From positions 32,759,936 to 32,823,935 of the forward strand of contig CM040431.1 in NCBI GenBank assembly GCA_022702705.1: DNA of 64,000 nt. Reading direction: 5' to 3'. The DNA is from Papilionanthe hookeriana x Papilionanthe teres. Lineage: Eukaryota; Streptophyta; Magnoliopsida; Asparagales; Orchidaceae. A program made the translations under genes and the position numbers. The notes under the pieces were generated by a model that worked only from the letters and a program-made list of their open reading frames with translations, ran no database searches and was not told where the DNA came from. This document shows, piece by piece, positions 24,271 to 35,900 of the stretch (positions are counted from its first letter, which is position 1; each line of letters starts with the position of its first letter).

Positions 24271-25068
24271 AAGAAAAACCTTTAATCCAAATTAACATGT
24301 ACCAATCAACACAAGGTAAATGTTCATAAAGAAAAAAATAAACATTATGATGAAGTAATTAATTTGATTATTCCATAAACACGAAAAATCATTTATAATA
24401 GGAATTTGATAAATAGATTGAATACAAAAATCAGAAGCTCTATGTGAAGACAAAATCTGAAAATTATTAGAAATAATCTCACATAGCTTAATATTATGAT
24501 GATGATCAAACCAAATAGATAAAGGGAAAAACTATAAAACCAAAGATCAAAATAAATAAAAAAAAAATTATTGCTATTAGAAACCTGCAACGAAAAAGAA
24601 GATCTTATTTTGAAAGCCTTTTATAATATCGATCCAATAAGGTTTATAAGAATGACGTGTACTAAATAGAACCATAAGTATTCAAACACTAATTAGAAAT
24701 AAACGAACGAGAGTTATAAAATTTCCAGATAAATTCAGATTTACACATACCATTAATGTTATCCAAAAAAGGCGAACCAAGATCACCAAGATGCTTCGGT
24801 AAGTTAATAACATCCCATCCAATAATATGAAGTTTTTACTATTATCATTATGATTAAGAAAGTTATTAATTAAGGAAGTAGTTTTCCTTCATAAACCATT
24901 AAGAAGGGTAAAAACCTTTAGCCAGTAATATAGATAACTCCAAAGAGTAAATCCAATAAGATAGAGCCAACCAACATTAGAAAGTAACTTCTATTTCCAA
25001 CCAGAAAGCCGGAAATGAAGTTTATGAATAAGTTTTTGATAGTTAGTTTAGAAGGCTTCATAATAACT

Positions 25069-25904
25069 TCAAGATAATCTCAAGGTAAAGGCTTTATAGA
25101 AAAATAAAAAACACTGCAAATATTTATTGAGTAAAAATATCAGCAGATTCAGAAAAGCAGATAGAAGATTTAGAAACATTAGAATAAAGATTGGAAGCTT
25201 TGCCAAAAATATCAATAGTAGAAATAAAATGATTAACAAAATCCACATCAATTTTGCCAAAAATAAGATCATCATCATAAATTAAATAAGAAGTATTCTC
25301 ATTATTAATATCAACAACTTGATGATCGACTAAAGAAGAAAAAACATCCATAACAATGGTGAAGAGATAAGGGGAAGGAGAATAACCTTGTTGAAGCCCC
25401 TAAGAAGAGGAAAAATATCATCTCATATCACTATTAATATAACCGAAAAATTATCTTATGCAGTGTAAACTTTAATGCTATTTGTAAAAAAATGAGGAAA
25501 ACTTAAACAATCAATTATATCATAGAGAAAATTCCTATTGACATTATTAAAGGCTTTTTTCAGATCAATTTTAGCATGAAACTTCTTAGGAAAATTAATA
25601 GAGTTAAAACCATAAAAAATTTCATTAGCCAAATAATATTATTAGCAATATCACAGCCTTTAATGAAAGCAGCTTGAGCAGGATAAACAATATTAGGAAG
25701 AATAATTTTAAGTCTATTAGTTAAAAGAACATCAATAACTTTGTAAATAACATTACAAAGAGAAATATGACTAAAATTATAAAAAGACTTAAAAAATTGC
25801 TTTCTAGAAATAAACAATGCCACTATATTTAACCTATCAGGAAGATTAGAAGTACGAAAAAAATGTTTAATAGAGTAATACAATCCCGTCAAGTAATATG
25901 TCAA
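25069..25904 (-). pseudogene. LINE ORF2 reverse transcriptase domain
   Basis: A frame from 25904 to 25560 reads SNLPDRLNIVALFISRK, ISLCNVIYKVIDVLLTNRLK, ILPNIVYPAQAAFIKG and CDIANNI: the conserved RT fingers/palm blocks of plant L1 elements. The catalytic box appears further down as SYLIYDDDLIFGK (about 25288-25250), with YDDD where family members have YADD/FADD. VSKSSICFSES follows, as in the family's NxxKS block. Multiple breaks separate these pieces. Confidence 0.85.
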
Positions 25905-26689
25905 GTATCCTTAAAGAATTTAGAAGTAAAATCATCAGGATTAGAGAATTTATTAGAACCAAAGGAAAAAAAAAACCCATGGTTTAATATCATCAGTAGA
26001 AAAAGTTTGAGAGATAGCAATTTAACATCATTAGATATATAATTTCTAATAGGAAAATACTGACTTATTTAAAAGAATCATCATAGTGATTGATAAGCAA
26101 ATTAGATAAAAAAAAAAGATAGCAGCACTCAAAATACCTTCTTGATGAGTAATGTAAACATCATTAAACAAGACTTGATAGAATTAGTGGTATGCTTGCA
26201 ATTAGCTTTTTGATCAAGGGAATCAACATCATCTAGCATTTTGCTTATCCCATTTATATTCACAAATAGAAGATCTTATATTGCTATCATTTCAAATAGA
26301 GGCCCCATAAAGAAGATCCTTAGAAGTAGAAGAATTCTCAAGTTTGCACAAAACATCATGTTGTTTCTTTTTAAGATCATAAATATGCTTAGAAATAGAC
26401 TTAGAAGAATCCTAATGCTAACCTTTCAAAGCAATCTTAATATTTTTAAGCTCACTGCATAAAGCAAATAAATGATCACCTTTAACAAGAACATTTTATG
26501 CCTCATTAATAATAGATAAAAAATCAGGACAATTGCTCCAAAAATTTTTGTAGAGGCCTCTACGATGAGATCTGCCAGAATTACCCAAGGAGACAATGAT
26601 AGGATGATATTAAGAAAAAAAAATGCTACATTACTTCAAAAAAAAAAAAAGAACGAGGAAAGAGTTAATCCAAGCAGTATTACGAAAAG

Positions 26690-27306
26690 CCCTATCTAAT
26701 AAGCATCTAATACGATTTTGCAATTGATTATTAAACCAATGTATGAAAGAACAGTATTAAGTATTTCAATAAAACCAGAAGTAGTAATACTACTATTAAA
26801 ATTGGAAAGCCTTCTAGGAATGGGAGTACAACCTCCAAGTTTTTCATCAAGTCTTCAAATACAATTGAAATCACCTATTAAAAGCCAAGACATGACTGTT
26901 TAACTCAACGGAATTAATAAAGTTCCACAAATATTTCCTAACGGAAGCATCATTATCAACATAAATAATGGTAATATAAAGGCTAATAGAGGAAGAAAAA
27001 GAAATATGACCATGTATGTATTGAGCATTGATATTAATAACAGTAAATTATAAAATCTGAGAATTCCACTTAACCTATATTCTACTATTAGAAGCATAAG
27101 TGAAATTGTTGAACACTACAGTCATTAGGAAATAACTCAAAATAATTTAAGGAAACCATATCAGTTTGAAAAGAAGAGGAGAGCTTAGTTTTCAAAAGGC
27201 ATAAAAAATCAACCTTATAATCTTTTAGAATATGTTTACAATCAACATTCTGGGAAATATTGTTAAGCCCACAAACATTACAAGCAACGATGTTAAGGGA
27301 AAACAT
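26690..27306 (-). pseudogene. LINE ORF2 endonuclease domain
   Basis: Translation from 27306 gives MFSLNIVACNVCGLNNISQN, then KDYKVDFLCLLKTKL, the start of an L1 endonuclease (family pattern NVRGLN ... ETK). A further frame (about 27090-26900) gives VKWNSQIL, IHGHISFSSS and VDNDASVRKYLWNFI, again in order. The enzyme nicks the target DNA to start LINE insertion. At least two frameshifts break it. Confidence 0.75.
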
Positions 27307-27515
27307 AAGAACCGAAAGGAAAATAAATAACTATCTGAAAAAAAAAATGCTAAAAAAAACACTGATAGAAGAAAAGACAAGGCCAACAACAACATTTACC
27401 ATTTCCTTTGTCCATTCCAGAAACAGATGGTAAACCCGAAATAACTTCCATCAATTTCACCCACATTCACATTAGAAATAGAAACCATTACCCGATTCTA
27501 TAATGCTAGAAGAAA

Positions 27516-28163
27516 TTAATGAGAAGAACCGGCCCCATTAGGCTTGCCTTTTCTGGGCTTAAGAATAGAGATCGGGGGAAGACCACTAGGATTAAAATTA
27601 GTGGCAAAACCATAAATATTTGAAGCAGAAGAAACATCACCTACCAAATTACCTCTTCCATGATTAAGAGAAAGGGTAGAACTATTAAAAGTAGAGTTTC
27701 TCACAATAATAGTAGAGTTTATTGGCAACCTCTCTGAAGCAACCACTTGAGGATTATCATTATCACTAACAAAATGTAAATATTCTTGAGAAAGCATATT
27801 TGACTCATTTGTCACATGAGATTCTTGATTTAGCCTAGCAGGAGTCAAATCATTATCATGAATAATTTCACCATCTTCTTCCTTTGAGACTAAATTATTC
27901 TCGGCAATAAAAGCATGAATATTAAGATTAGGTGATTTAGATACATTAACATCAGAAATAGAAGAAACAACAGCATTGGAAATAACATTAAGAACCACAA
28001 CATTAGAAGCAATATTAGGAATAACCCTATTCAAAATAGAAGGAACCACATCATTTGGGATAACATTAGAAACAACAGTATTCAAAACAGAAGAAAATGA
28101 AGTAGTCAAGACAGATGAAACAGAAAGGATTGTAGCTAAAACAACATATACTTCACCATTCAT
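27516..28163 (-). pseudogene. LINE ORF1 C-terminal remnant
   Basis: An open 215-codon frame, low-complexity (rich in V, S, N), ends KPRKGKPNGAGSSH. The C-terminal stretch with GLPPISILKPRKGKPNG resembles the basic tails of plant L1 ORF1 proteins. No zinc knuckle or DUF4283 block is visible, so it is probably the last part of ORF1. Assignment rests mostly on position just upstream of the endonuclease. Confidence 0.5.
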
Positions 28164-28230
28164 AAAAGGTAAAATAGAGGCAGGGTATCTTAAAACAACA
28201 TATATTTCACCAATTGTACCTTAAAGAATG

Positions 28231-28759
28231 AGTTATTTTCACATGTGCCTCAGTGAATAGATAGTATATCGAGAAGTACTATACATCGTGATGTTTCAAA
28301 AAAACAAGAACTTATTTTTAGAAGCACCGATGACACACTTGTTTTAGTGGGTCTAAATTCTAAATTAAAAAAATAAAAATAATGCAACAAAAGAAAACTC
28401 ACAAAACATAAACGAAGATCACATCAGACCAGGAAAAAAAAAACTCAGCATAAAAACAAATAAAATAAAAAAATCAAAATAAAAATCAAAATTTCAAACT
28501 TTAAATTTCGACCTAGTAGGGTAGAGTCTTCTCAACCTATCACTAGCGTCACTTCTCTCGACCCAAAATTTTCTTCCATAGGAACTCTAGGTCCTCTGTC
28601 TCGCATGGAGATGTTAGCTGGCTCTATCTACATTGAACCACACTCTTCATAGTCCTTTGCTCCATGCAAATGAGATTTGGCTGGTTCTATTGATATGGAA
28701 CCGCATCTCCTTTCACATGAAAATTTCATCGATCAGCTCTTGAGTTGGATGTGACTCTC
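28231..28759. other. Unassigned AT-rich DNA
   Basis: A near-duplicate of about 30 bases (AAAACAACATATAnTTCACCA) sits at 28138 and 28192, just upstream of the LINE. The rest shows no gene or clear repeat. Confidence 0.4.
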
Positions 28760-29975
28760 ATAACATTCCCTAAATTCATTCATACAGATATTTTCCACAA
28801 CTTACACAAGCTTCATAAATCAAATTTCATAAATTTTCATAATTTTTACAAATCTTGTCATAATTCCACAAAGTTCCATTCCATAAAGATTTCACCAACC
28901 CCTAAAGTTTTCAAAATTTTAGAAGGTTTTCACAAATTCTAAAGTTTCCGCAATTCCATAAGATTTCCATAAATCCATAAATTTCCTTCAAATTTCTTCC
29001 ACAATTCCTTAAAGATTTCAAAAATCCTAAAGTTTTCACAAAAACACCCCCCCCCCCCCTCCCCCCACACACACAAATCCATAAAAATTCCACAATTTTC
29101 TCCCTCCAAATTTTCCATAAATCCATAAAATTTCCACAAATTTGTCGCTTTGGGTTTATACACAAATCCATAAATTCCCACAAATTTATCACCCCGAGTT
29201 TATACACAAATCAACCAAAAATTTCACAAATTTGTCTCACCAGGATTGTCCCTAAATCCGTAAATTGCCCCAAGGATTTTCGATAAATCTATAAATTGTC
29301 ACATGAATTTTCCCTAAATCCATAAATTATCCACCGAGATTGTCCACAAATCCGTAAACTGTCATTTGAGTTTTTCTTAAATCCATAAATCATCCCCCCG
29401 AGTCTATACATAAATCCACAAAATGTTCATAAATTTGTCCCTTGGGTTTATACACAACTTCGCTAAAATTTACACAAATTTCTCCCCTGGGTTTTCTTCA
29501 CAAATCCATCAAAATTTCCACAAATTTCTACCCCGGGTTTTCTTCATAAATCCATCAAAATTTCCACAAATTTGCTCCCCTAAGTTTATACACAGATCTA
29601 ACAAAATTTTCATGAATTTGTCCCCCTAGTCTACATAAATCCACAATATGTCAACAAATTTATCCCCATGTTTATACACAAATTCACCAAAATTTCCACA
29701 AATTTCATCCTCACCCCCCAAGTTTATCCACAAATCTACCAAAATTTTTCATAAATTTGTCCCCCAAGATTGTCCACAAAGCCATAAATTGTCACCTAAA
29801 TTTTCCCAAAATACATAAATTGTTCCCCCGGGATTGTCCATAAAGCCATAAATTTGTCACCTAAATTTTCTCTAAATCCATAAATTGTCCACCAAGATTG
29901 TCCACAAATCCAAAAATTGTCACCTAAAATTTCCTTAAATCCATAAACTTTCCCAGATTGTCCACAAATCCATAA
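28760..29975. repeat. Diverged minisatellite of CATAAATT / CACAAATTTGTCCCC units
   Basis: For about 1.2 kb, phrases such as TCCATAAATT, CCACAAATTTGTCCCC and GTTTATACACAAATC return every 20-60 bases in varied order. Adjacent parts differ in unit mix: CATAAAnTTT early, TTTATACACAAATC in the middle, AAATTGTCACCTAAATTTTC late. A C-run (about 29046-29067) and CACACA are inside. The long open frames here on both strands (for example the ICGNFMDLW-type frame, minus) are only translations of the repeats. Confidence 0.8.
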
Positions 29976-30080
29976 AATTGAAATTCCGAGGATGTGAGGA
30001 GTAAGACCACTTTAAATGGAGTACGGTTTTCCTTCCTATTGTAATGGCTAAGAAAAAAAAAGTCAAATCATGATGTATGG

Positions 30081-30290
30081 CGTAATCCAGGTTGGTCTAG
30101 TATTTCTGTTTCTCTTAGATTGGAGATGAAGTTTACTTCAACTCCGTAATGACTCGTAAGACAACAGACAATGTTTCCTCGAATAATTCCAGCTTGGATG
30201 TAACTTCCCCAACGGTATTCCAGGTTGGTCTAGTCATTCTGTTTCTCTTAGGTTGGTGGTGAAGCTACTTCAACTTGTAATGACTCCTGA
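30081..30290. repeat. Two ~85-bp direct repeats 132 bp apart
   Basis: CCAGGTTGGTCTAGT-ATTCTGTTTCTCTTAG and CTACTTCAACTnCGTAATGACTC occur at 30081-30170 and again at 30213-30290. No function is apparent. The stretches on either side (29976-30080, 30291-30663) hold nothing I recognise. Confidence 0.65.
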
Positions 30291-30663
30291 AAAAACATAT
30301 TATAGATATTTCCCTAAAGTCAACAATCAAATCTCTAGCAAGAATCTTTTATAAAAAAAAAAATTGAAAACAAAACCCGATAAATATGTTCAATCCTTTT
30401 CACGGAATACTTCAAATCCCCATGAAATTCAATGACCACTTTTCAACAAATATCATGTTGAAAATCAATGGTAAGCTTGGTGGCTTGAACTAAGAGCTAC
30501 AAATTAAAAATACACCTGTTAATCCGCAACGAGAGCTCTAAAATCTCCAATTCAAATTCAACTTCGAATCTGGTTTGATCTATGGTGTGTTTGAGTATCT
30601 TCTCTTAAACAATCCTTGGGGTCTGAATAGCACTTTGGTCAATGCCAATATACCCGGTGTGCT

Positions 30664-30946
30664 TGTTCAGTAGACCACACTTATTGGGGGTTCATTTGTT
30701 GACCCCATATTGGCAAAGACCAGACGGTATTTCGCTCTTCGAACAACTCTGATTGGACTGATAGATCGTATTTGTTGTGTTGTACGCGAATCAAACTTGA
30801 ATTCGCCCATCCATCAGCGAAGTTGTTCAGACGACCCCAGATGGTGAAACAGACCGCACAAGCGCATCCAGAATGTCGATTTAACCCGGGAATTACACCC
30901 ATTTTGATATGTTTTCGTGAAAGAGCGGGTAGCGTATAGATCAAAC
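30664..30946. mobile_element. Possible PIF/Harbinger-related end fragment
   Basis: Read on the minus strand from 30863, GGTCTGTTTCACCATCTGGGGTCGTC, then GATGGGCGAATTC, resembles the end of the relic at 36292 (GGGCGTGTTTGGGG..., GTGGTCGTCCGAC, GATGGGCGGATTG). A partner end was not found. The 87-codon minus frame at 30681-30944 is a by-product. Confidence 0.35.
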
Positions 30947-31110
30947 AAATATTAAGTGCAAACTCCGCACCTACGAAGGCCAGTGACGGGGCGTCACGTG
31001 AGCCCCGCCACCATACACTAGCATTGACCAGTGTTAATGGTGGTGGGGCCCACTTCCATGTGGTGCCCCGCTACTGGAAAACGTAGGTGCGGAGTCCACA
31101 CCTAATATTT
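30947..31110. mobile_element. Hairpin MITE, 164 bp
   Basis: AAATATTAAGTGCAAACTCC (30947-30966) continues into GCACCTACG, and the right end (31082-31110, CGTAGGTGCGGAGT then CCACACCTAATATTT) is its reverse complement with few changes. Inner arms also pair: CCAGTGACGGGGCGTCACGTG with the complement of the right CCATGTGGTGCCCCGCTACTGG region, and CCGCCACCAT with ATGGTGGTGGGG. The whole unit can fold as one stem. I found no convincing target duplication, so the superfamily is unknown. Confidence 0.75.
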
Positions 31111-31312
31111 TTTGTGTGTATATCAGCATGTTTAAAATGAAAATGAAAAAAAGGGTTTTTAACCCCTAAATCCCTAATCTCACGTTCACACCTCCCGCAC
31201 TAGGTCGACCCCCTCATTCTCTTATTCTTCTTCGCATTAAAACCTTACGGGTTGGGATTCGTCACGACGCTCACCTCTTCACTCGTGAACTACTCACTGG
31301 TGGCGGGTCCTC

Positions 31313-31555
31313 ATGCCGGTGAGCCCGGCGTACTGTCTCCTTCCTCTCGAGCTCTTTGACCCCTTCCTCTGCTTCTTCTTTTGGCGCCGAACAAGACCTC
31401 TGATCGCGAACAGCTCGCGAACCCTACCTGACTTCCGTTTCTTCACCCCTTGCTTGAAGCCGCTAGCCTCGCCTCACCGCTGGCCTCGTTTGTTTACCGG
31501 CCGCGCCTCACACCCCGAGCCTCCTTCCCCTTTCCTCTCCTTCGACGCGCCTTAG
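31313..31555 (+). CDS. Hypothetical GC-rich ORF, possibly a captured gene fragment
   Basis: An 80-codon frame lies in a CpG-rich island (about 31190-31556) within AT-rich surroundings. The protein is rich in proline, arginine and phenylalanine (ELFDPFLCFFFWRRTRP near the middle) and matches no family I know. Upstream T/C-rich DNA looks leader-like. The block sits between a MITE and the truncated end of a copia, which suggests captured or stranded exon/UTR sequence rather than a whole gene. It may well not be translated. Confidence 0.2.
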   Translation: MPVSPAYCLLPLELFDPFLCFFFWRRTRPLIANSSRTLPDFRFFTPCLKPLASPHRWPRLFTGRASHPEPPSPFLSFDAP

Positions 31556-31562
31556 CCAAAAA

Positions 31563-32476
31563 ATGATTTCGCTCAGTGCTCCGCCTACAACATAATTTCA
31601 CATTAACTCCCGCTGGGAAGATGTATGGAAGGAAGCCCCTGAATCTAGTATCCAGTCATCAGCAGAACTGTGAACTGCCACTAATAACGCATCATGTATT
31701 TCTTCAGTTACAACGTTAGCGCCATCATTCTCCTTCTTCTTAGGATTCCTGCAGTTCCTTTTTATGTGGCTAACCTTGCCACAATTCCAGCAAGTTGTCT
31801 ACTGAAAAAACTTTGATTTTGATCTTCCTCAGTTTGAGCTCCTGTCTTGCGATCTCCCTCTGGAATCAACTATCAGTGTCGAACTCGAACCCGAGGTCTC
31901 GCCAGAATCTTTCCTGCACATCTCTTCAGCCAAAATCAAATCACAAATATCATCATATTTCAGTTTAGATTTACCTGCAGAACTACTAACTACCATCCTC
32001 ATGGCTTCCCAGCTATTTGACAATGAAGCCAACAATATCATCGCACGTATCTCATCATCAAAATAAATTTCAACAGACGAAAATTGATTTGTGATAGTAT
32101 TGAAATCATTCAGGTGTTGAGCAACAGACACACCTTCTGCTATCTTCAAGTTGAATAACTTTTTCATTAAGTGCACCTTGTTATTCGCCGATGGCTTTTC
32201 ATACATACCTGATAAAGCCGCTATGAGATCTGCAATAGTCTTTTCTTTGATGACGTTGTGGGCAACCGATCTCGACATGGTTAATCATATAACCCCCAGA
32301 ACTTGTCGATCAAACAGATTCCATTCCGCCTCGTCCATCTTTTCCGGTCGCTTTCCCAGTAACGGAAGATGAAGTTTCTTTCCATAGAGGTAGTCCTCTA
32401 TCTGCATCCTCCAGTAAGCAAAATTTGTGCCATTGAATTTCTCAATCCTCGATGTCATCACTTCGTCTCCACCCAT
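31563..32476 (-). pseudogene. Ty1/copia gag (UBN2-type) and protease start
   Basis: One reading frame from ATG 32476 covers about 300 codons with only three stops before the sequence runs out. Seen: IEKFNGTNFAYWRMQIEDYL (residues ~11-30), MYEKPSANNKVHLMKKLFNL, SWEAMRMVVSSS, a zinc knuckle CWNCGKVSHIKRNC (C-x2-C-x4-H-x4-C) and the protease active-site region DDWILDSGASFHT. The stops fit single C-to-T changes: TGA after VLGVI where the family has R (CGA), TGA after DRSSN, TAG after KFFQ. Gag packages the element RNA; the protease would cut the polyprotein. Confidence 0.9.
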
Positions 32477-32519
32477 CGTTCTTCCTTAGATCCGAACCCA
32501 AAGCTCTGATAACAGTTTT

Positions 32520-32980
32520 TGTGAAAAACGACGACAATAAACTGAAAAATGGAACGAGAAAAAATTGCACGCATAAAAACAAACACCCGAGCGACACACA
32601 GATTTACGTGGTTTGGCAAATTTGCCTACGTCCACAGAGCTGCAGAGGATTTTATTACTCCGAGGAATTACACAGTTGAGTGTCTCGACATTTACAAGAA
32701 AATATCTATTTTCTTCTTTCCCTTCCTCTCTTTCTCTCTTCCTCTCTTTCTCTCTTGGAGGACTTGGCTTGACCCTTGCTTGGTTCTTGCTTGGCACTCT
32801 TTCTCTAAGCCGAAAGAGGCTATTTATAGAAATCAAGAGAGTGGTAGGTGGGAGGTAGGTGAGCGGTAGGTGGGATGTGGTAGGTGAGTGGTAGGTGGAA
32901 GGGTAGGTGAGCGGTAGGTGAGATTCTTAATTAGGAAGCTAATTAAATCAATGTGGACCGAGTCTCCACATTACCCAACA
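32520..32980 (-). repeat. 5' LTR of the minus-strand copia
   Basis: The LTR is 461 bp, from TGTTGGGTAATG (32980) to TTTTTCACA (32520). A TATA-like CTATAAATAG lies near 32825-32816 and AATAAAA near 32662-32656. Between 32842 and 32922 is a minisatellite of GGTAGGTGAGC/GGTAGGTGGGA units. A CTTTCTCTC run covers 32724-32757. Confidence 0.75.
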
Positions 32981-32999
32981 TATAAGACCATCGACAGGC

Positions 33000-35900
33000 T
33001 ATCGACTACTTCAAAAATAAAAGAGAAAAAAAAACGAGGATGAAAAAATGGCAGTCCGCATCAGCAGAGCACTCGTCCAGAGAAAAAATGATAATGAGTA
33101 AAAATACATGTTATTCCACCATTATTACTCTAACTTCTTAGTCCACCATTCGTCTGAAGAATCAATAGTACGCTTAAGGGATCCCAACCCAACCCAATGG
33201 ATCCCTGTTTTAGCTCCTTCCATAACTTTCACTTCTTCTTCAATTGATCCCACTTGTTCTTGAATTTTAGCCTATCATACTTCCTTCTAGTCAATTCATT
33301 GAACCTTTTCGAAATATTTTGCCAACGTTTCTTGTTAAAGTATGTGGTACGCCTATTACCAGTCTCAACCTCTTTAATGCCAAGATCGCAAAAAATGTAT
33401 ATAACTTCCTTATCCCACATTACTGACGGACCCCATTTTTTCATCTTAGCCATGTTGAAACTAATATAAGAATTGACAATTAAACAGAATAACTTAACGT
33501 GTAACAAACTCAACATGTTAATTTGCATTATAGAATGAGAATGAAAAAAATCGTATTAAATACCAATATAGGACAATAAGATCTCCTTCATCCATAGAGG
33601 ATAACAAGGAGGTGCTCTATCATTAAAGCAAAAATAAAAAAAAACACTTCAAATCATTATAAGGTAGTTGTCGTCCATCCATAAAACATCCTTCAAACTA
33701 TTGTATAATAAAAAAAAATAATTAAAAAAAAAATGCTCCCATCTATCATTAAAGTTTAGAAGATTCATAACACAAATCAGAGAGTTAAAAATAGAAGAGT
33801 TAGTTAATTTTCAAACCCACAATTTGATTATGAAGTAGTAATAATTATTAAAGTATTGTTGTGGAAGTATTTAAATTTCTTACGTGATGAGATAGAAGCA
33901 AATGTGTTACCTTACTTGGTCTATAAAGAACATAGGTTAATTGAAATTTTTATCATTTTGAACGAGGTTAGGCGGGGAAGATACCGGTCTCTCACTCTCA
34001 GAGTTCACTCGATTCCCACTAACTCGAGGTAACTTCTCATAACAAAACTCAAAACTTCAAACCAAATTAGAGGGTTTTAGCCTGTCACTCTAAAATCCTC
34101 TAATTCTACTCACTTCCAGATGACTTGATGACTTTAATCAATCGGGTTCAGGTTATTTTTTTTCATGGCTTCTGCTCACGTTCTATGTTAAACCCCATGT
34201 GCCTTTCAGGTTTCATGGTTACATGCTGCAACTATTTTTACGGAAAGTTTTCTTTAGCCAACTGTCAATTTTAGAGTTCATGATAGAACTATCATAAGTT
34301 ACAGAAATTTTGCACTAGCATCTTTTATAATGTTTTATTTTGTGACTCAATATTATGTATGGGATCAACAAGGAAATGTGTGAAGTGCCAGCATTGAGTT
34401 ATAGTACATGAAACTCAAAGTTTTGTAGTTTAAAATATGACAGCATTAATAAGGAAATAGCAATCAAGAACCTTTGATGGTTTATTTTATTCTAATTTCA
34501 TCTTATGATAAGCTTGGTTTTCACAATACTTTAGGGAAAGTGGCGTACTCTGTTCTCTATAATAAGCTTATTTTTCATCCTATAATCAGTGCACTTTTGG
34601 GAAAACTGACTACTTTGTTGTGGTGTCTTCAGTTACATGTCTTGTAGTACTTTATTGGATTTTCATAATCAGTGTACTTATTTTTTTAACAATCATATGT
34701 GATAATGCCAAGTTTGAGTAGTTACGTATAGAGAAAAAAATATGGATCCAAGGTAATGTTGCATGGCATGCTCTTTTCCCCTAATAGGTAGTGTGTCTAA
34801 TTCTTCTCTTTTCTTCATTCATCCCTTATCTGTTATCTTCTTACTCCATTTTCGAGCTCGATTGGAAATATAGGTTTTGGCTTGACTATTGGAATTGATG
34901 GTTGTGAGTAAAAATTCAATGGCTTATCGATAACTATTTGCCAAACCGTCAATGCAAAAAAAAGTTACCAGATTGTAATAAGCATGCCATAAGATAATTC
35001 ACACAGGGGACAACCCAAGGATTTTCTCATAACACCAATGTCAATACCATGCTTCAGTTAATACTTAACCTTTCAGATAATACAAACTGCTATAAAAAAT
35101 AAGCAAAGAAAGATATCACAAGGTTCCTTTCCATGGTATTTCAAATAATTGGCCTTACTATTTGGGAGCTAAATAGAGGTTAACTCAATAGCTTAATAGG
35201 ACTAAAATCTTGCGCAAACCAACCGCAACCTAAAAAGTTTCTTCCATAGCCTGTCAACAACCAATACTACCTTACAGTTCACTTGCTAACAACCAATACA
35301 ACCATATTGATTTAAAACTTCACAAACCACCTCAAAACTCTGGCAGATGTAATGATTTCACCTTAACACATGAAATAAGCCGGTATAAGAGATGTAATGA
35401 TTTCACTTAACACATCAAAAATATCATCATTTTAAATGCATAATTTCTGACAGCTTTCTTAAAGACGTAATGAAGATGATGCCAACATGTTATTGATGGT
35501 GATCACCAAAAAATACTCTTTGAAGCTTTACTTAAATAATTGCTCAAAACAAATCTCAAATGGTTTTGACTGCTAAAAAAATCTATAATGCTAATTACCC
35601 ATGATCTGTTAGCATTCTAAACACATTGAGCAAGACTACACCAAGATTTCAGTTGTACATACTCTAAGGTTCACGAAAATCTAGTAGAAAGAGGTTATAT
35701 AAAACGAATGAGCTTTTTTACCATATACCCATGCATGTCATGCAATGTTTGAAAGAAATTCATCAATCTGATCCAATAAACTTCAGAATTTTTTCCGAAA
35801 CAAATTTCGCAGAATAAAAGAAAAAAATCCTAAAAAAACAACTGCAGACAAAATACCGTCAATTGCTTAGATGGAAGAAAACCCGTGCAAAACTATAAGC

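Larger units (their letters stand above)
23850..28230 (-). mobile_element. Degenerate L1-clade LINE
   Basis: Minus-strand fragments occur in the order ORF1 C-terminus, apurinic endonuclease, reverse transcriptase, zinc-binding RT domain. This is the gene order of a plant L1 LINE. The 5' end is cut at about 28230. The 3' end is unclear; a LINE-like CTGAATAAAACTGG (minus) lies near 23060. Stops and frameshifts throughout rule out activity. The ORF1 here does not resemble the DUF4283 ORF1 of the three ORF1-only units, so it is not obviously their helper. Confidence 0.75.
31561..32980 (-). mobile_element. Truncated Ty1/copia: 5' LTR, primer site, gag and protease start
   Basis: Minus-strand order is LTR (32980-32520), primer-binding site TTATCAGAGC (about 32512-32503, complementary to initiator tRNA-Met), then gag with start at 32476, a zinc knuckle and the start of protease. 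It stops abruptly at about 31561, where the GC-rich island begins, so integrase, RT, RNase H and the 3' LTR are missing. The LTR begins TGTTGGGTAATGTGGAG. Few mutations in gag suggest a fairly recent element. Confidence 0.85.

Noticed and set aside
23850..28230. The minus-strand L1 as helper of the ORF1-only units
   Set aside because: Its ORF1 remnant is unlike the DUF4283 ORF1, its 3' end does not show the GGCC/TA-tail end, and it is full of stops.
28911..29207. 98-codon minus frame with repeated CGNFMDLW
   Set aside because: It arises from the minisatellite at 28760-29975 and has no domain.
28760..29975. CRISPR-like array
   Set aside because: Units vary in length and order, there are no regular spacers, and the window is from a plant nuclear genome.
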